Translations under genes and position numbers: made by a program
The notes under the pieces: model-generated
What the model was told of the DNA's origin: nothing
The model's input: the letters and a program-made list of their open reading frames with translations, nothing else
Databases searched by the model: none
Assembly (NCBI GenBank): GCA_012517315.1
Contig: JAAYVE010000008.1
Span: 58,340 to 122,339, forward strand
Reading direction: 5' to 3'
From: Deltaproteobacteria bacterium
GTDB taxonomy: Bacteria > Desulfobacterota > Syntrophobacteria > Syntrophobacterales > Syntrophobacteraceae
DNA length: 64,000 nt
Shown: in pieces, positions 28,568-37,619 of the stretch
Position numbering within the stretch: the stretch's first letter is position 1
Layout of the letters: each line of letters starts with the position of its first letter

Positions 28568-29038
28568 ATGGAAGAGTCCACTCGTGGTGACCGACTGACC
28601 CAACTGGGCAACACCGTACCCCTCCCAGGGAATCCAGATGAGGCGTTGCTGGAGACCTTCCCCAATCCCCATCCGGATGTGGACTACGTCATTCGACTGA
28701 CCTCGTCGGAATTCACTACCCTTTGTCCCATCACGGGCCAGCCCGACTTCGCCACAATCATTGTGGACTACGTCCCCGGGGCACACATCATGGAAAGCAA
28801 ATCGTTTAAGCTGTTCCTGGGAAGTTTCAGGAATCACGGGACTTTTCATGAAGACTGCACGGTTTACATCCATAAGAGGTTGCAGCGCACTCTGCAACCC
28901 AAGTATATTCGTGTCGTCGCTCTTTGGAACCCGAGAGGCGGGGTTCCCATCGACGTGACCATTCAGTCCGGTTCTCTTCCCTCTTTCTGCTCCCCCTTAC
29001 CTTTGGGGGCAACGACTTATCGTGCAGGGAGGGAATGA
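28568..29038 (+). CDS. queF: NADPH-dependent 7-cyano-7-deazaguanine reductase
   Basis: A 156-residue type I (unimodular) QueF. The catalytic Cys lies in TTLCPITGQPDFATI, with the catalytic Asp seven residues after it, and ESKSFKLFLGSFRNHG is the family's substrate/NADPH region, followed by HED. It reduces the nitrile of preQ0 to preQ1. The ATG follows GGGAGGAAG. Together with queC it forms a two-gene unit. Confidence 0.94.
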   Translation: MEESTRGDRLTQLGNTVPLPGNPDEALLETFPNPHPDVDYVIRLTSSEFTTLCPITGQPDFATIIVDYVPGAHIMESKSFKLFLGSFRNHGTFHEDCTVYIHKRLQRTLQPKYIRVVALWNPRGGVPIDVTIQSGSLPSFCSPLPLGATTYRAGRE

Positions 29039-29243
29039 CGGGGAGGCGGCGGCATGCGGTGGCCGGAATGCGGTGAGAGACCCTTCCACGATATAATGAT
29101 GTCAAGGAGTTCTCACCGTTGGCCGAGGGTGAGACCCGTCAAGGCGGGGCATCCCGCCTGGGATTCGCCCTGTGGGAGAGATGTGGCAATGGAACGCGGA
29201 ACCGTTTGGGCGTGCCGTGGAACGTCCGGGAGAGAACGTCCTG

Positions 29244-30461
29244 ATGACTGACAGGAAATGTGGTGCCTGGCTCATCGGAGCACTTGGGAACATTTCCGCT
29301 GCGGTCATTGCCGGAGCGGCGCTTCTCCGGAGGGGTCTGGCGGAACCGTTGGGCATGGTGACGTCCATCCCGCCCTTCCAAGGTTTGGATCTCGTCACGG
29401 TGGAGAATATCGTGTTTTCCGGTTGCGACATCCGCCAAGGGCGGCTTCAGGACAGCCTGCAGCAGCTTCTGGACGGGACCGGTGCCATCGGACCGGAAAA
29501 ACTCGCCTCCATCCGGGAGGACCTCCTGAAGGTGGAGAGCACTTTCGTCCCGGGGACTTGCAGGAATTGCGGTCCGGCCATCGAGTCCCTTGCAGCTTCA
29601 GGAAATGGGGAAGACTTCCATCTGAGAGAAGAGATCAGCAGCTTTCGCCATCGGTTGAGGGAGTTCAAAAGAGAACATGGTCTCGAGACGCTGGTGGTCG
29701 TAAATCTCGCCTCCACCGAACCTCCCGTCCCGGCATCCCTTCCGTCTGAGGACCTCGACGCCCTGGAGAAAGCCCTCGACACAAACGACGGATCCGGACT
29801 GAGGGCGAGCACTCTGTATTCGTACTCCGCCATCCAGGAGGGATGTCCCTATGTCAATTTCACTCCTTCCACGGGAGCCCTGACCCCGGCCATCCTCAGG
29901 CTGGCCCGGAAAAGACGGGTTCCCGTCATGGGAAACGACGGAAAAACAGGGGAAACGCTGGTCAAGTCGGTGCTGGCTCCCATGTTTGTCTGGCGTAACC
30001 TGGAGGTGATGAGCTGGGAGGGTTTCAACATTCTCGGAAACATGGACGGGTGCATTCTGGAGAATCCCCAAAACAAATCGGCCAAGCTTGAAACCAAGGA
30101 CTTGGCGCTTTCGCATATACTTGGTTATTCCCCCCATTCCCGGGTTCACATCGATTACGTGCCCTCTCTCAGAGACCAGAAGACTGCCTGGGATTTCATT
30201 CACTTTCGTGGTTTCCTGGGTGCCGGAATGTCCCTTCAGTTCGTCTGGCAAGGATTCGATTCTCTCCTGGCGGCCCCGCTGGTGCTCGATCTGGTGAGAC
30301 TTGCGGAGTTCGCACAGATCAGGGGGGAATACGGCCTCATGCCCCATCTGGCATCCTTCTTCAAAGCGCCTTTGGGCGTTCGGGCCCATGCCCTCCACGA
30401 ACAGGTCCAGCTTCTCACCGACTACGTCCGGAAGGTGAAAGAGGGACGGGCTCCCGAATGA
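29244..30461 (+). CDS. ino1: myo-inositol-1-phosphate synthase family protein
   Basis: A 405-residue protein of the prokaryotic inositol-phosphate synthase type. The NAD fold is WLIGALGNISAAVIAG at the N terminus; later come VPVMGNDGKTGETLVKS and NLEVMSWEGFNILGNMDG, characteristic active-site regions. It would isomerise glucose-6-phosphate to myo-inositol phosphate. GTG 29172 is an alternative start; ATG 29244 is behind GGGAGAG. It shares an ATGA overlap with a TIM-barrel gene, so the two are coupled. No inositol phosphatase or phosphatidylinositol synthase is in the window. Confidence 0.85.
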   Translation: MTDRKCGAWLIGALGNISAAVIAGAALLRRGLAEPLGMVTSIPPFQGLDLVTVENIVFSGCDIRQGRLQDSLQQLLDGTGAIGPEKLASIREDLLKVESTFVPGTCRNCGPAIESLAASGNGEDFHLREEISSFRHRLREFKREHGLETLVVVNLASTEPPVPASLPSEDLDALEKALDTNDGSGLRASTLYSYSAIQEGCPYVNFTPSTGALTPAILRLARKRRVPVMGNDGKTGETLVKSVLAPMFVWRNLEVMSWEGFNILGNMDGCILENPQNKSAKLETKDLALSHILGYSPHSRVHIDYVPSLRDQKTAWDFIHFRGFLGAGMSLQFVWQGFDSLLAAPLVLDLVRLAEFAQIRGEYGLMPHLASFFKAPLGVRAHALHEQVQLLTDYVRKVKEGRAPE

Positions 30462-31345
30462 TGAAACTCTCCATGAGCACCAACGCCTACGTCAGGTTCT
30501 CCGCCGCGGAAGCGGTGCGGCGCATTGCAGCCGCCGGGTACCAGGGTGTGGAGATCCTCGCCGATGCGCCTCATCTCTACCCATACTCCCTCAGCCACAG
30601 TGAACTCGTCTCTGTGGAACGTGTCCTCACATCCACCGGCCTGGAGGTGGCAAACCTGAATGCCAACACGGCCGTGGGCTTCTACGGCAGGGAATTCTGG
30701 GAACCCCTCTTCGAACCATCTCTCGCCAACCCGGATCCTGTCATGCGCCAATGGCGGGTGGATTACACGAGACAATGTCTGGACATGGCTGCATCCCTGG
30801 GGTGCGAGCACGTGAGCATCACCTCTGGTCGTGCGGTTCCCGGCACGCCGCCGGAGAGGGGCCTGCAATTCCTTTGCGAATCCTTGGAAAAGCTCCTGCC
30901 CCATGCCGAACGGAAAGGCATTCGCCTGGGGATCGAATATGAACCCGGACTGCTCGTGGAGAATCTGTGGGAACTCAGAGCCGTCCTGGACCAGTTCCAA
31001 TCCCCTTTCCTGGGGGCCAATCTGGATCTGGGACACAGTCACGTCCTGGGGGAAGAACCGGAAGAGGTGCTGTCCACTCTGTCGGAAAAGATTTTCCACG
31101 TTCACCTGGAGGACATCCGAGGGCGCAAGCACTATCACCTGATCCCGGGAACCGGCGACATGGATCTGCTCGACCTTATCCGAATGCTCCGACGGCGAGG
31201 GTTTGAGGGTTTTCTCACACTGGAACTTTACACTTATCCCCATCGAGCTGACGACGCGGCAAGGGAAGGGCTGGCATACATGTTGAGCATCCTGGAGTCC
31301 TCCAGCGATGAGGCAAACGAAAAAAAGCCGCTCATGGCTCCATGA
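30458..31345 (+). CDS. sugar phosphate isomerase/epimerase-type TIM barrel (paralog 1)
   Basis: A 295-residue xylose-isomerase-like TIM barrel (AP endonuclease 2 family, the fold of IolE and IolI). Metal ligands are suggested by GIEYEPGLLVEN, ANLDLGHSH, FHVHLEDIRG and LTLELYTY. It starts in the ATGA overlap with the inositol phosphate synthase. The coupling suggests a role on inositol or a keto-derivative, but the activity is not shown by sequence. Confidence 0.8.
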   Translation: MMKLSMSTNAYVRFSAAEAVRRIAAAGYQGVEILADAPHLYPYSLSHSELVSVERVLTSTGLEVANLNANTAVGFYGREFWEPLFEPSLANPDPVMRQWRVDYTRQCLDMAASLGCEHVSITSGRAVPGTPPERGLQFLCESLEKLLPHAERKGIRLGIEYEPGLLVENLWELRAVLDQFQSPFLGANLDLGHSHVLGEEPEEVLSTLSEKIFHVHLEDIRGRKHYHLIPGTGDMDLLDLIRMLRRRGFEGFLTLELYTYPHRADDAAREGLAYMLSILESSSDEANEKKPLMAP

Positions 31346-31481
31346 ACGGCGGGCTGCAGCTGCCCGAGGTGAGAGGAGCCATTGACGGCCTGGATATCAG
31401 GTTATCTATCGACAAGAGATCAGCAAGCCCCATGTTTCAACGGTGGTTCTCTAACTTGTCGCACGCTGGACCGGATAGGAC

Positions 31482-32315
31482 ATGGCCGCGATGAAACTCG
31501 CCTTCAGTTCAAACGCTTTTCGACGCTACACACTTGCCGACGCCATCCGCATCATCGCTTCGGCGGGATTCCAGGGAATCGAGATCATGGCCGACGTCCC
31601 TCACGCTTATCCGCCGCATCTCTCGGACAACGACATTTTGGAGATTTTGAGGACCCTCGAAGAAAACCGGCTGGAGATCTCCAACATCAACGCATTCATG
31701 CTGCACGCCATCGGTGATACGTATCATCCCTCCTGGACGGAAAAAGACCCCGTTTTGAGGCAAATGCGCGTAGAGTATACTCTCGGCTGCATTGACCTCG
31801 CCAACCGGCTGGGAGCGGCAACGCTCTCAACGGAACCGGGGGGGCCGATGACGGGTGGATCAAGGCAGGAGGAACTCCGCCTTTTCTTCGACGGCCTTGA
31901 AAAAATGAAACCCCGTGCACAAACCAAAGGTGTTCGCATCCTGATAGAGCCTGAACCGGGACTGCTTATCGAAAACAGCAGGGAGTTCCGGGAATTTTTC
32001 CAGTGGCTCGACCCGGCGGTATTCGGACTGAACTTTGACATCGGCCATTTTTTTTGCGTGGGAGAGGACCCGGTCAGGCTCATCAGGGAACTGAAGGAGT
32101 GTATTCATCATTTTCACCTGGAAGACATCGCCGCGTCCAGGGAACACCATCACCTCATGCCGGGACAGGGTGCGATCGATCTCCCCCGGGTGCTGGAAGC
32201 CATCGATTCCATCGGCTACTCAGGATTCGTGACGGTAGAACTATACACGTACGAGGATCATGCCCAGGAGGCAACCGAACAGGCTTTCGCATATCTGCAA
32301 CGGATCATGCCCTGA
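31482..32315 (+). CDS. sugar phosphate isomerase/epimerase-type TIM barrel (paralog 2)
   Basis: A 277-residue paralog of the preceding gene, with the same ligand motifs in the same order: ILIEPEPGLLIEN, NFDIGHFF, HFHLEDIA and VTVELYTYED. The N termini also align (MKLAFSSNAF against MKLSMSTNAY). ATG 31482 and ATG 31491 are both possible; the second matches the paralog. A gap of 136 bases separates the pair, so it may have its own start of transcription. Tandem duplication with divergence is clear; the reaction is unknown. Confidence 0.8.
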   Translation: MAAMKLAFSSNAFRRYTLADAIRIIASAGFQGIEIMADVPHAYPPHLSDNDILEILRTLEENRLEISNINAFMLHAIGDTYHPSWTEKDPVLRQMRVEYTLGCIDLANRLGAATLSTEPGGPMTGGSRQEELRLFFDGLEKMKPRAQTKGVRILIEPEPGLLIENSREFREFFQWLDPAVFGLNFDIGHFFCVGEDPVRLIRELKECIHHFHLEDIAASREHHHLMPGQGAIDLPRVLEAIDSIGYSGFVTVELYTYEDHAQEATEQAFAYLQRIMP

Positions 32316-32503
32316 GACTGCATAACCCGACCCGGGAGCAAGAACCACCGGTTCGTTTGGAGCGGCCGCCTTCTGTCATGCTCGAACCATTACAGCTTGG
32401 GTTGTCCGCTCCGGAACAAAATGCTTCCCTGAGCGGCTCCGATCAGGTATGACGCAACGTCGAGCCAGCCTCCTTAATCACACTGCCACCAGGAGATCCT
32501 GCC

Positions 32504-33127
32504 ATGGGAACTGTGATTTGTTTACTGCTTGTGACGACATCCTTCCTCACTTCCGTCCCGGCGTGGGGAAACAAGGTCCCCAAGGGGATCGGCGGGATTG
32601 TTCTCGGGAGTTCCATCGACCAGTACAGGGACATGCTCATTGAGGGAACGGCCCTGCCCATCCGCCACATGGAGTGTCTTACCGAAGTGGAAATCAAGCC
32701 GCCCAAAGGCTACAGGAGTGGATACGTCACCCACGCCAACTGCGAAAAACCCGGTCAGATCGTCCGGATCAGGCTGAAGTACGCAAACGAGACAAAGGAA
32801 TTCTATGAAGAGCTCCTCACGCGGTTCACCCAGGCCCTAGGAAAGCCATCCGAGTACCGGGGCGACCCCTTCCGCGCTTTTCTCGCCTGGAAGTGGTCGT
32901 TTTCCGGTGAGAAGGGCGAACGGGTCAGCCTGACGCTGCAGCACAACAGCGTGGAAGACGAGGACTACTCTACGGGGACCATGTTGAAGATGTCCCTCAT
33001 CAGCCAGATCGAAAAGGAACGGGCGACCTATGAGAAGACCCGGAAGCAGCGGGAAAGAAAGGATGAAGAAACATCGGAGGCCGACGAAAAATCTCCGGTG
33101 GATTTTCACAACCTCGTTCCCGAATAG
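32504..33127 (+). CDS. exported hypothetical protein
   Basis: A 207-residue protein with a signal peptide (cleavage expected after VPAWG, about residue 22). The mature part begins KVPKGIGGIVLGSSIDQYRD, a pattern of small periplasmic proteins, and ends in a charged, Lys/Glu-rich helix (about 165-195). I do not recognise a named family. ATG follows CAGGAGATC. It lies between the TIM-barrel pair and hpnJ on the same strand, with gaps of 188 and 135 bases. Confidence 0.7.
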   Translation: MGTVICLLLVTTSFLTSVPAWGNKVPKGIGGIVLGSSIDQYRDMLIEGTALPIRHMECLTEVEIKPPKGYRSGYVTHANCEKPGQIVRIRLKYANETKEFYEELLTRFTQALGKPSEYRGDPFRAFLAWKWSFSGEKGERVSLTLQHNSVEDEDYSTGTMLKMSLISQIEKERATYEKTRKQRERKDEETSEADEKSPVDFHNLVPE

Positions 33128-33262
33128 TGTGAAGGGGACACGGAATCCCCTCGACAGTCGTCGAATGCCTGGAACTCCAACTGCCTTGAGACCCCCTTGT
33201 CGACCTTTTGGACCTCGGGCCGGATGGGTTCCCACAATTGGATCGTATGGGGAAACACATGC

Positions 33263-34696
33263 ATGAAAACATTGCTTCTCAATCCTCCATCTTTTGAGAA
33301 ATTCGACGGAGGCGCGGGATCCCGCTGGCCTGCAAGGCGGGAGATCACCTCGTACTGGTACCCCGTCTGGCTCTCTTACCCGGCTGGATTGATCCGGGAA
33401 AGCAGGCTCCTGGATGCACCGCCTCACGGAGTGTCTTTCCACGAGACCGCCCAAATCGCAAAGGACTATGAGTTCATGGTTCTTTTCACAAGCACGGCGG
33501 GTTTTCAAAGCGACGTGCGACTGGCTGAAGCGGTGAAGGATCTCAATCCGCACATTAAGACAGCCTTTGTAGGCCCGCCGGTTTCGGTTCAACCGGAGGA
33601 GAGCCTCAAGGCGTCCCACGCCATTGATTTCGTTGTGAGAAGGGAATTCGAACTGGCGGTGACGGAATTCGCCCAGGGAAAGAAACTGGAAACGATCGCC
33701 GGGGCGAGCTACCGCCGGAACGGCTCGGTTGTGCACAACCCAGCCAGAGCGCCTCTCACGGACCTCGATTCCCTGCCCTTTGCCGTGGAGATATACAAGA
33801 GAGACTTGGACATTACCCGATACAACATCCCGTTCCTGAAACATCCCTTCGTATCCTTCTATACTTCGAGGGGTTGCCCCGCCCTCTGCACCTATTGTCT
33901 CTGGCCCCAGACCTTCAGCGGACACAAGTGGAGAACGCGCAGCAGCCAGAACGTCGCAGCGGAGGTGAGGCGTGCTCTTGAACTCTTCCCGCAGGTCAAA
34001 GAGCTTTTCTTCGACGACGACACCTTCGCCTGGGGAAAGGCGAGGACCATCGAGCTGTGCGCAGAGCTTAAGAAGATTCCCTTCACCTGGTCCTGCAATT
34101 GCCGGGTCCACGCCGACTACGAAATGCTCAGGGCAATGAAGGAAGCCGGCTGCCGCCTCTTGATCGTCGGATTCGAGTCCAGTGACCCCGTGATTCTCAA
34201 GAACATCAAAAAAGGGGCCACGGTGGAACAGGCCCGCCTTTTCATGAAGAACTGCAGGGAACTGGGACTGACGGTTCACGGGGACTTCATCATCGGCCTG
34301 CCCGGCGAAACACGGGAAACCATCCGCAACACCATCCGGTTTGCAGAGGAGCTCGACTGTGAAACCATCCAGGTTTCCATCGCCCATCCTTTTCCCGGCA
34401 CCGAGTTTGACGAGTATGTCCGGAAGAACGGATACCTCACCGACGACGGCCTCTCCGACGAACTGGGCCACCAGTTGCCCAACATCCATTATCCCGGGCT
34501 GAGCCGCCAGGAGATCGTCGAGGCGGTGGAATATTTCTACGGCCGCTACTACTTCCGGCCGAGGATCGTTTTCAGAATCCTGCGGCGAGCGCTTTTCGAC
34601 GGTGAGGAAAGAAGCCGACTATACAAGGAGGCCAGGGAATACCTCACCCTGAGGGCCCGCCGGAAGAAATTCTATGCCGGAAATGAATGCGCCTGA
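33263..34696 (+). CDS. hpnJ: HpnJ: B12-binding-type radical SAM, hopanoid cyclitol ether formation
   Basis: A 477-residue radical SAM protein with an N-terminal cobalamin-type region. The cluster motif is C205-x3-C209-x2-C212 (RGCPALCTYC). The start MKTLLLNPPSFEKFDGGAG and REITSYWYP are characteristic of HpnJ. Work on Burkholderia (established knowledge) implicates HpnJ in converting glucosaminyl-bacteriohopanetetrol to the cyclitol ether. hpnK follows 24 bases later. The frame opens earlier (33197), but ATG 33263 begins the family sequence. Confidence 0.88.
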   Translation: MKTLLLNPPSFEKFDGGAGSRWPARREITSYWYPVWLSYPAGLIRESRLLDAPPHGVSFHETAQIAKDYEFMVLFTSTAGFQSDVRLAEAVKDLNPHIKTAFVGPPVSVQPEESLKASHAIDFVVRREFELAVTEFAQGKKLETIAGASYRRNGSVVHNPARAPLTDLDSLPFAVEIYKRDLDITRYNIPFLKHPFVSFYTSRGCPALCTYCLWPQTFSGHKWRTRSSQNVAAEVRRALELFPQVKELFFDDDTFAWGKARTIELCAELKKIPFTWSCNCRVHADYEMLRAMKEAGCRLLIVGFESSDPVILKNIKKGATVEQARLFMKNCRELGLTVHGDFIIGLPGETRETIRNTIRFAEELDCETIQVSIAHPFPGTEFDEYVRKNGYLTDDGLSDELGHQLPNIHYPGLSRQEIVEAVEYFYGRYYFRPRIVFRILRRALFDGEERSRLYKEAREYLTLRARRKKFYAGNECA

Positions 34697-34720
34697 GGCG
34701 CCGAAGGTTTCCGTTGAAGC

Positions 34721-35581
34721 ATGAACAGGGGCGAGATCCACATCAACGCTGACGACCTGGGACATTCCCAAGCGGTGAACGAAGCCGTGCTCAAGGCATT
34801 TCGGTACGGAACTCTCACCAGTGCGAGCCTGATGGTCACGGGTGACGCATTCCACGAAGCGGTGGAGATCGCCAGAAACAATCCCGGCCTGCTGGTGGGC
34901 ATTCACCTGGTGACCGTAATGGGAAGGGCGGTTCTACCCCACAGGGAAATTCCCCACATCACCGACGTCCTTGGCAGGTTCCCGGATAATCCTGTGGTCG
35001 CCGGTTTGCGGTATCATTTTTGCCGAAACGCCCGGCGAGAATTGTTCAAGGAACTGGAAGCACAGTTCGATCGCTTTTGCTCCACCGGAATGAAACCGAC
35101 CCACGTGGACAGTCATCTCCACATGCACGTCCACCCTGTTGTTTTTGAGGCAACTGTGAACCTGGCCCGGCATTACGGAGTGAAATGCATGAGGGTGCCT
35201 GTAGACGACCTATTTCTCGCCCTCCAGCAGGACCGGACCGGAATGGCCCGTAAAGTGCTGGAGAGTCTTGTTTTCAGGCTCTTGGCCCGTCCGATGAAAC
35301 ACCGTTTGGACGCTCTCGGGATCGGCCGGTGCGAGCGCGTCTTCGGGCATCTTCTTTCGGGGCGCTTGACCGAGGAGTATGTGCTGGCCGCTCTTGAACG
35401 GCTTAGGCCCGGTGGAAACGAAATCTACTTTCACCCGGCCATTTGTGGTGACGGGGAGAAGGCACCCAATCCGCAAGGGCGTCAAGGCCTTGCGGAGTTC
35501 AGGATCTTGACCTCCCCCCGCGTGCTTCGCAGGGTGTCCGCGTTGCGCGGCCGGCATGACGCCGACGGTTCTGGAGAGTGA
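34721..35581 (+). CDS. hpnK: HpnK: YdjC/ChbG-type deacetylase of hopanoid synthesis
   Basis: A 286-residue carbohydrate deacetylase. Metal-site motifs are INADDLGHS near residue 8 and HVDSHLHMHVHP. The C-terminal VFGHLLSGRLTEEYVLAAL resembles HpnK more than general ChbG. In the known pathway it removes acetate from N-acetylglucosaminyl-bacteriohopanetetrol, between HpnI and HpnJ. The stop overlaps the ribosome site of the following SMR gene. Confidence 0.88.
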   Translation: MNRGEIHINADDLGHSQAVNEAVLKAFRYGTLTSASLMVTGDAFHEAVEIARNNPGLLVGIHLVTVMGRAVLPHREIPHITDVLGRFPDNPVVAGLRYHFCRNARRELFKELEAQFDRFCSTGMKPTHVDSHLHMHVHPVVFEATVNLARHYGVKCMRVPVDDLFLALQQDRTGMARKVLESLVFRLLARPMKHRLDALGIGRCERVFGHLLSGRLTEEYVLAALERLRPGGNEIYFHPAICGDGEKAPNPQGRQGLAEFRILTSPRVLRRVSALRGRHDADGSGE

Positions 35582-35586
35582 GTGCA

Positions 35587-36006
35587 ATGCGAACCGCTAT
35601 CGTGATTAGCGCGGCCGTATTGGCCCAAGCCGCCGGAAACACACTGGTGAGCAAGGCCATGAAAACCATTGGGGGCATGTCCGCTTCTTCGGACATCCTG
35701 TCCCCCTTGCTGCTGGTCGAGGCCATGGGGAATCCGATGATCTGGACGGGAACGGGTCTGCTCATTCTCTTCTTCATCCTCTTCACAGCCTCCCTCTCTT
35801 GGGCCGACCTGAGTTATGTCCTCCCGGCCAGCTCTTTTGGCTATGTCCTGAACGTGGCCTTTGCAAGGCATTTTCTCGATGAACCCGTTTCGCCGGCACG
35901 GTGGAGCGGGGCCCTTCTCATTTTTCTAGGAGTGGCACTGGTCGCCCGATCAGGAAAGATGAAGACTGCGGTCCCTGCGACGCCCAAGTCGCCCGAGGGC
36001 CAGTAG
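35587..36006 (+). CDS. EmrE/SMR-like small membrane protein 1
   Basis: A 139-residue protein with four hydrophobic helices, of the SMR/ArnE-F-like part of the DMT superfamily: AAGNTLVSKAMK, SWADLSYVLPASSFGYVLN and WSGALLIFLGVALVARSG. ATG 35587 follows GGAGAG at 8 nt, only 5 bases after the hpnK stop; GTG 35578 is possible. It pairs with the next gene, so a heterodimer resembling the ArnE/ArnF flippase is a reasonable model. Confidence 0.75.
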   Translation: MRTAIVISAAVLAQAAGNTLVSKAMKTIGGMSASSDILSPLLLVEAMGNPMIWTGTGLLILFFILFTASLSWADLSYVLPASSFGYVLNVAFARHFLDEPVSPARWSGALLIFLGVALVARSGKMKTAVPATPKSPEGQ

Positions 36007-36019
36007 GAAAGGGGATTCG

Positions 36020-36391
36020 ATGGACTTCTTGACGGTCCTGATGATCACCGTCATCGTTTTCGCCAATTCTGCGGGGGATGTGCTCATCACCCGCGGCATG
36101 AAAAGAGTCGGGGAAATTTCGACCCTTCATCCCCGGGAGATTCTGATCGTTGCCGGGAAAGTGCTTCTCAACCGGGATTTCCACTTGGGAATCTTTTTTC
36201 TGGCGATCGGCTTCTTTTCTTTCCTGGCCGTGCTCGCATGGGCCGACATGAGTCTGGTCGTTCCGGCCACATCCATTGTCTACGTGTTTAGCATCCTTGG
36301 AGCTAAATTTGTGCTCCGGGAGGAGGTGACTCCGCTGCGCTGGGCGGGAACTGTCCTGGTATGCGCCGGAGTGGCCCTCATCTGTCTCTGA
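36020..36391 (+). CDS. EmrE/SMR-like small membrane protein 2
   Basis: A 123-residue four-helix protein similar to the preceding one: NSAGDVLITRGMK aligns with AAGNTLVSKAMK, AWADMSLVVPATSIVYVF with SWADLSYVLPAS, and the last helix WAGTVLVCAGVALICL is conserved. Located 13 bases after its partner, behind AGGAAAGGGG. Possibly half of a flippase for the glycosylated hopanoid made by the neighbouring enzymes (inference from context). Confidence 0.75.
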   Translation: MDFLTVLMITVIVFANSAGDVLITRGMKRVGEISTLHPREILIVAGKVLLNRDFHLGIFFLAIGFFSFLAVLAWADMSLVVPATSIVYVFSILGAKFVLREEVTPLRWAGTVLVCAGVALICL

Positions 36392-36429
36392 GCCGACGGC
36401 CCCTTCCCGATGCACCTGGTTTCGAAACG

Positions 36430-37581
36430 ATGCACATGTCCGCCTTCTCGTCGCTCCTGGGAATTCTCACCGCTGCCTCCGCCGTCTACTGCCTGCTCTG
36501 CCTCGTTGCGGCCCACCGCTTCATGAAAGGCACCAGAGCATCCCCCAAGCTCCTCTCCCCGCCTCCTGTGAGCATCCTCATTCCACTGTGCGGCGTGGAT
36601 TTCGAGGCACTGGCCAACTATCGCACTTTCTGTTCCCAGGATTATCCCCGGTACCAAATTGTTTTCGGCGTTCAAGACCCTGAGGACACATCCATTCCCG
36701 TCGTCGAGGAACTCATGACCCTTTTCCCCCAAAGGGACATCGACCTTGTGATCTGTTCCACAGCCCTTGGTCAGAACCCAAAGGTGAGCAACCTCCATAA
36801 CATGCTCGCGAAAGCAAAACACGAATACGTCGTGATTGCCGACAGTGACGTCCGCGTCGGCCCGGATTATCTGCAAACCATCATGGGGGAGTTGTTGGAG
36901 GGGGGAGTGGGGCTGGTCACCTGTCCTTATCGCGCTGCAGAGGCTTCAGGGCTGCCTTCCAGGCTGGAAGCCCTGGGCATTTCCAGCGAATTCATTCCCG
37001 GGGTGCTCGTGGCTCAACTTTTGGAAGGAATCACTTTCGCCCTGGGTGCCACCATGGCGACCAACAAGGAGACCATCGAGGTCATCGGCGGTCTTCCATC
37101 CGTCGCTGATCACCTCGCCGACGACTACAGGCTTGGAAACCTCATCGCCCAAGCCGGCCTTGAAGTGCGTCTCTCACGTTACGTGGTGGAGACGATGCCC
37201 GCGCACACGAGCTTCTCTGGCTTTCTCAGGCACCAGCTGCGATGGGCCAGGGGAACGCGCATGTGCAGGCCCATGAGCTACATCGGCTATGTGGTCGCCC
37301 ACGGGATTCCCCTCGGCCTGCTGTGGGTGCTGTGTGCAAAGGCGTCCCTTCTGAGCGTCACCGCACTGTGTTGCGTGGCATTTGCAAGGTTTGCCGTGGC
37401 CTGGAACATCGGAGTCCGCTTGCTTCGGGACCGCACCCTCCTCAAGTTCCTTTGGCTTTTGCCCCTGAGAGACCTGCTCGGTTTCGGCGTCTGGTGTGCG
37501 AGCTTCCTGGGCAACCGCGTGGAGTGGCGTGGGAAAAAATATACCGTTGCGGGGGATGGAAAACTGCACCCCGTTCCATAG
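36430..37581 (+). CDS. hpnI: HpnI: hopanoid glycosyltransferase (GT2)
   Basis: A 383-residue membrane glycosyltransferase: one N-terminal membrane helix, a GT2 catalytic domain with VSILIPLCGVD, DSDVRVG (DxD) and QLRWARG (Q-x-x-R-W), and three C-terminal membrane helices. Length and motifs fit HpnI, which attaches N-acetylglucosamine to bacteriohopanetetrol in characterised bacteria. ATG 36430 was preferred; an ATG at 36361 would overlap the SMR gene. Transcribed with hpnJ-hpnK-SMR-SMR, although the biochemical order is I, K, J. Confidence 0.87.
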   Translation: MHMSAFSSLLGILTAASAVYCLLCLVAAHRFMKGTRASPKLLSPPPVSILIPLCGVDFEALANYRTFCSQDYPRYQIVFGVQDPEDTSIPVVEELMTLFPQRDIDLVICSTALGQNPKVSNLHNMLAKAKHEYVVIADSDVRVGPDYLQTIMGELLEGGVGLVTCPYRAAEASGLPSRLEALGISSEFIPGVLVAQLLEGITFALGATMATNKETIEVIGGLPSVADHLADDYRLGNLIAQAGLEVRLSRYVVETMPAHTSFSGFLRHQLRWARGTRMCRPMSYIGYVVAHGIPLGLLWVLCAKASLLSVTALCCVAFARFAVAWNIGVRLLRDRTLLKFLWLLPLRDLLGFGVWCASFLGNRVEWRGKKYTVAGDGKLHPVP

Positions 37582-37619
37582 CCATTCTTTGTGTCCGGGA
37601 GCAAGGCCGTGGAGCAATT

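Noticed and set aside
32837..34489. Minus-strand 550-residue frame opposite hpnJ
   Set aside because: Shadow of the radical SAM gene.
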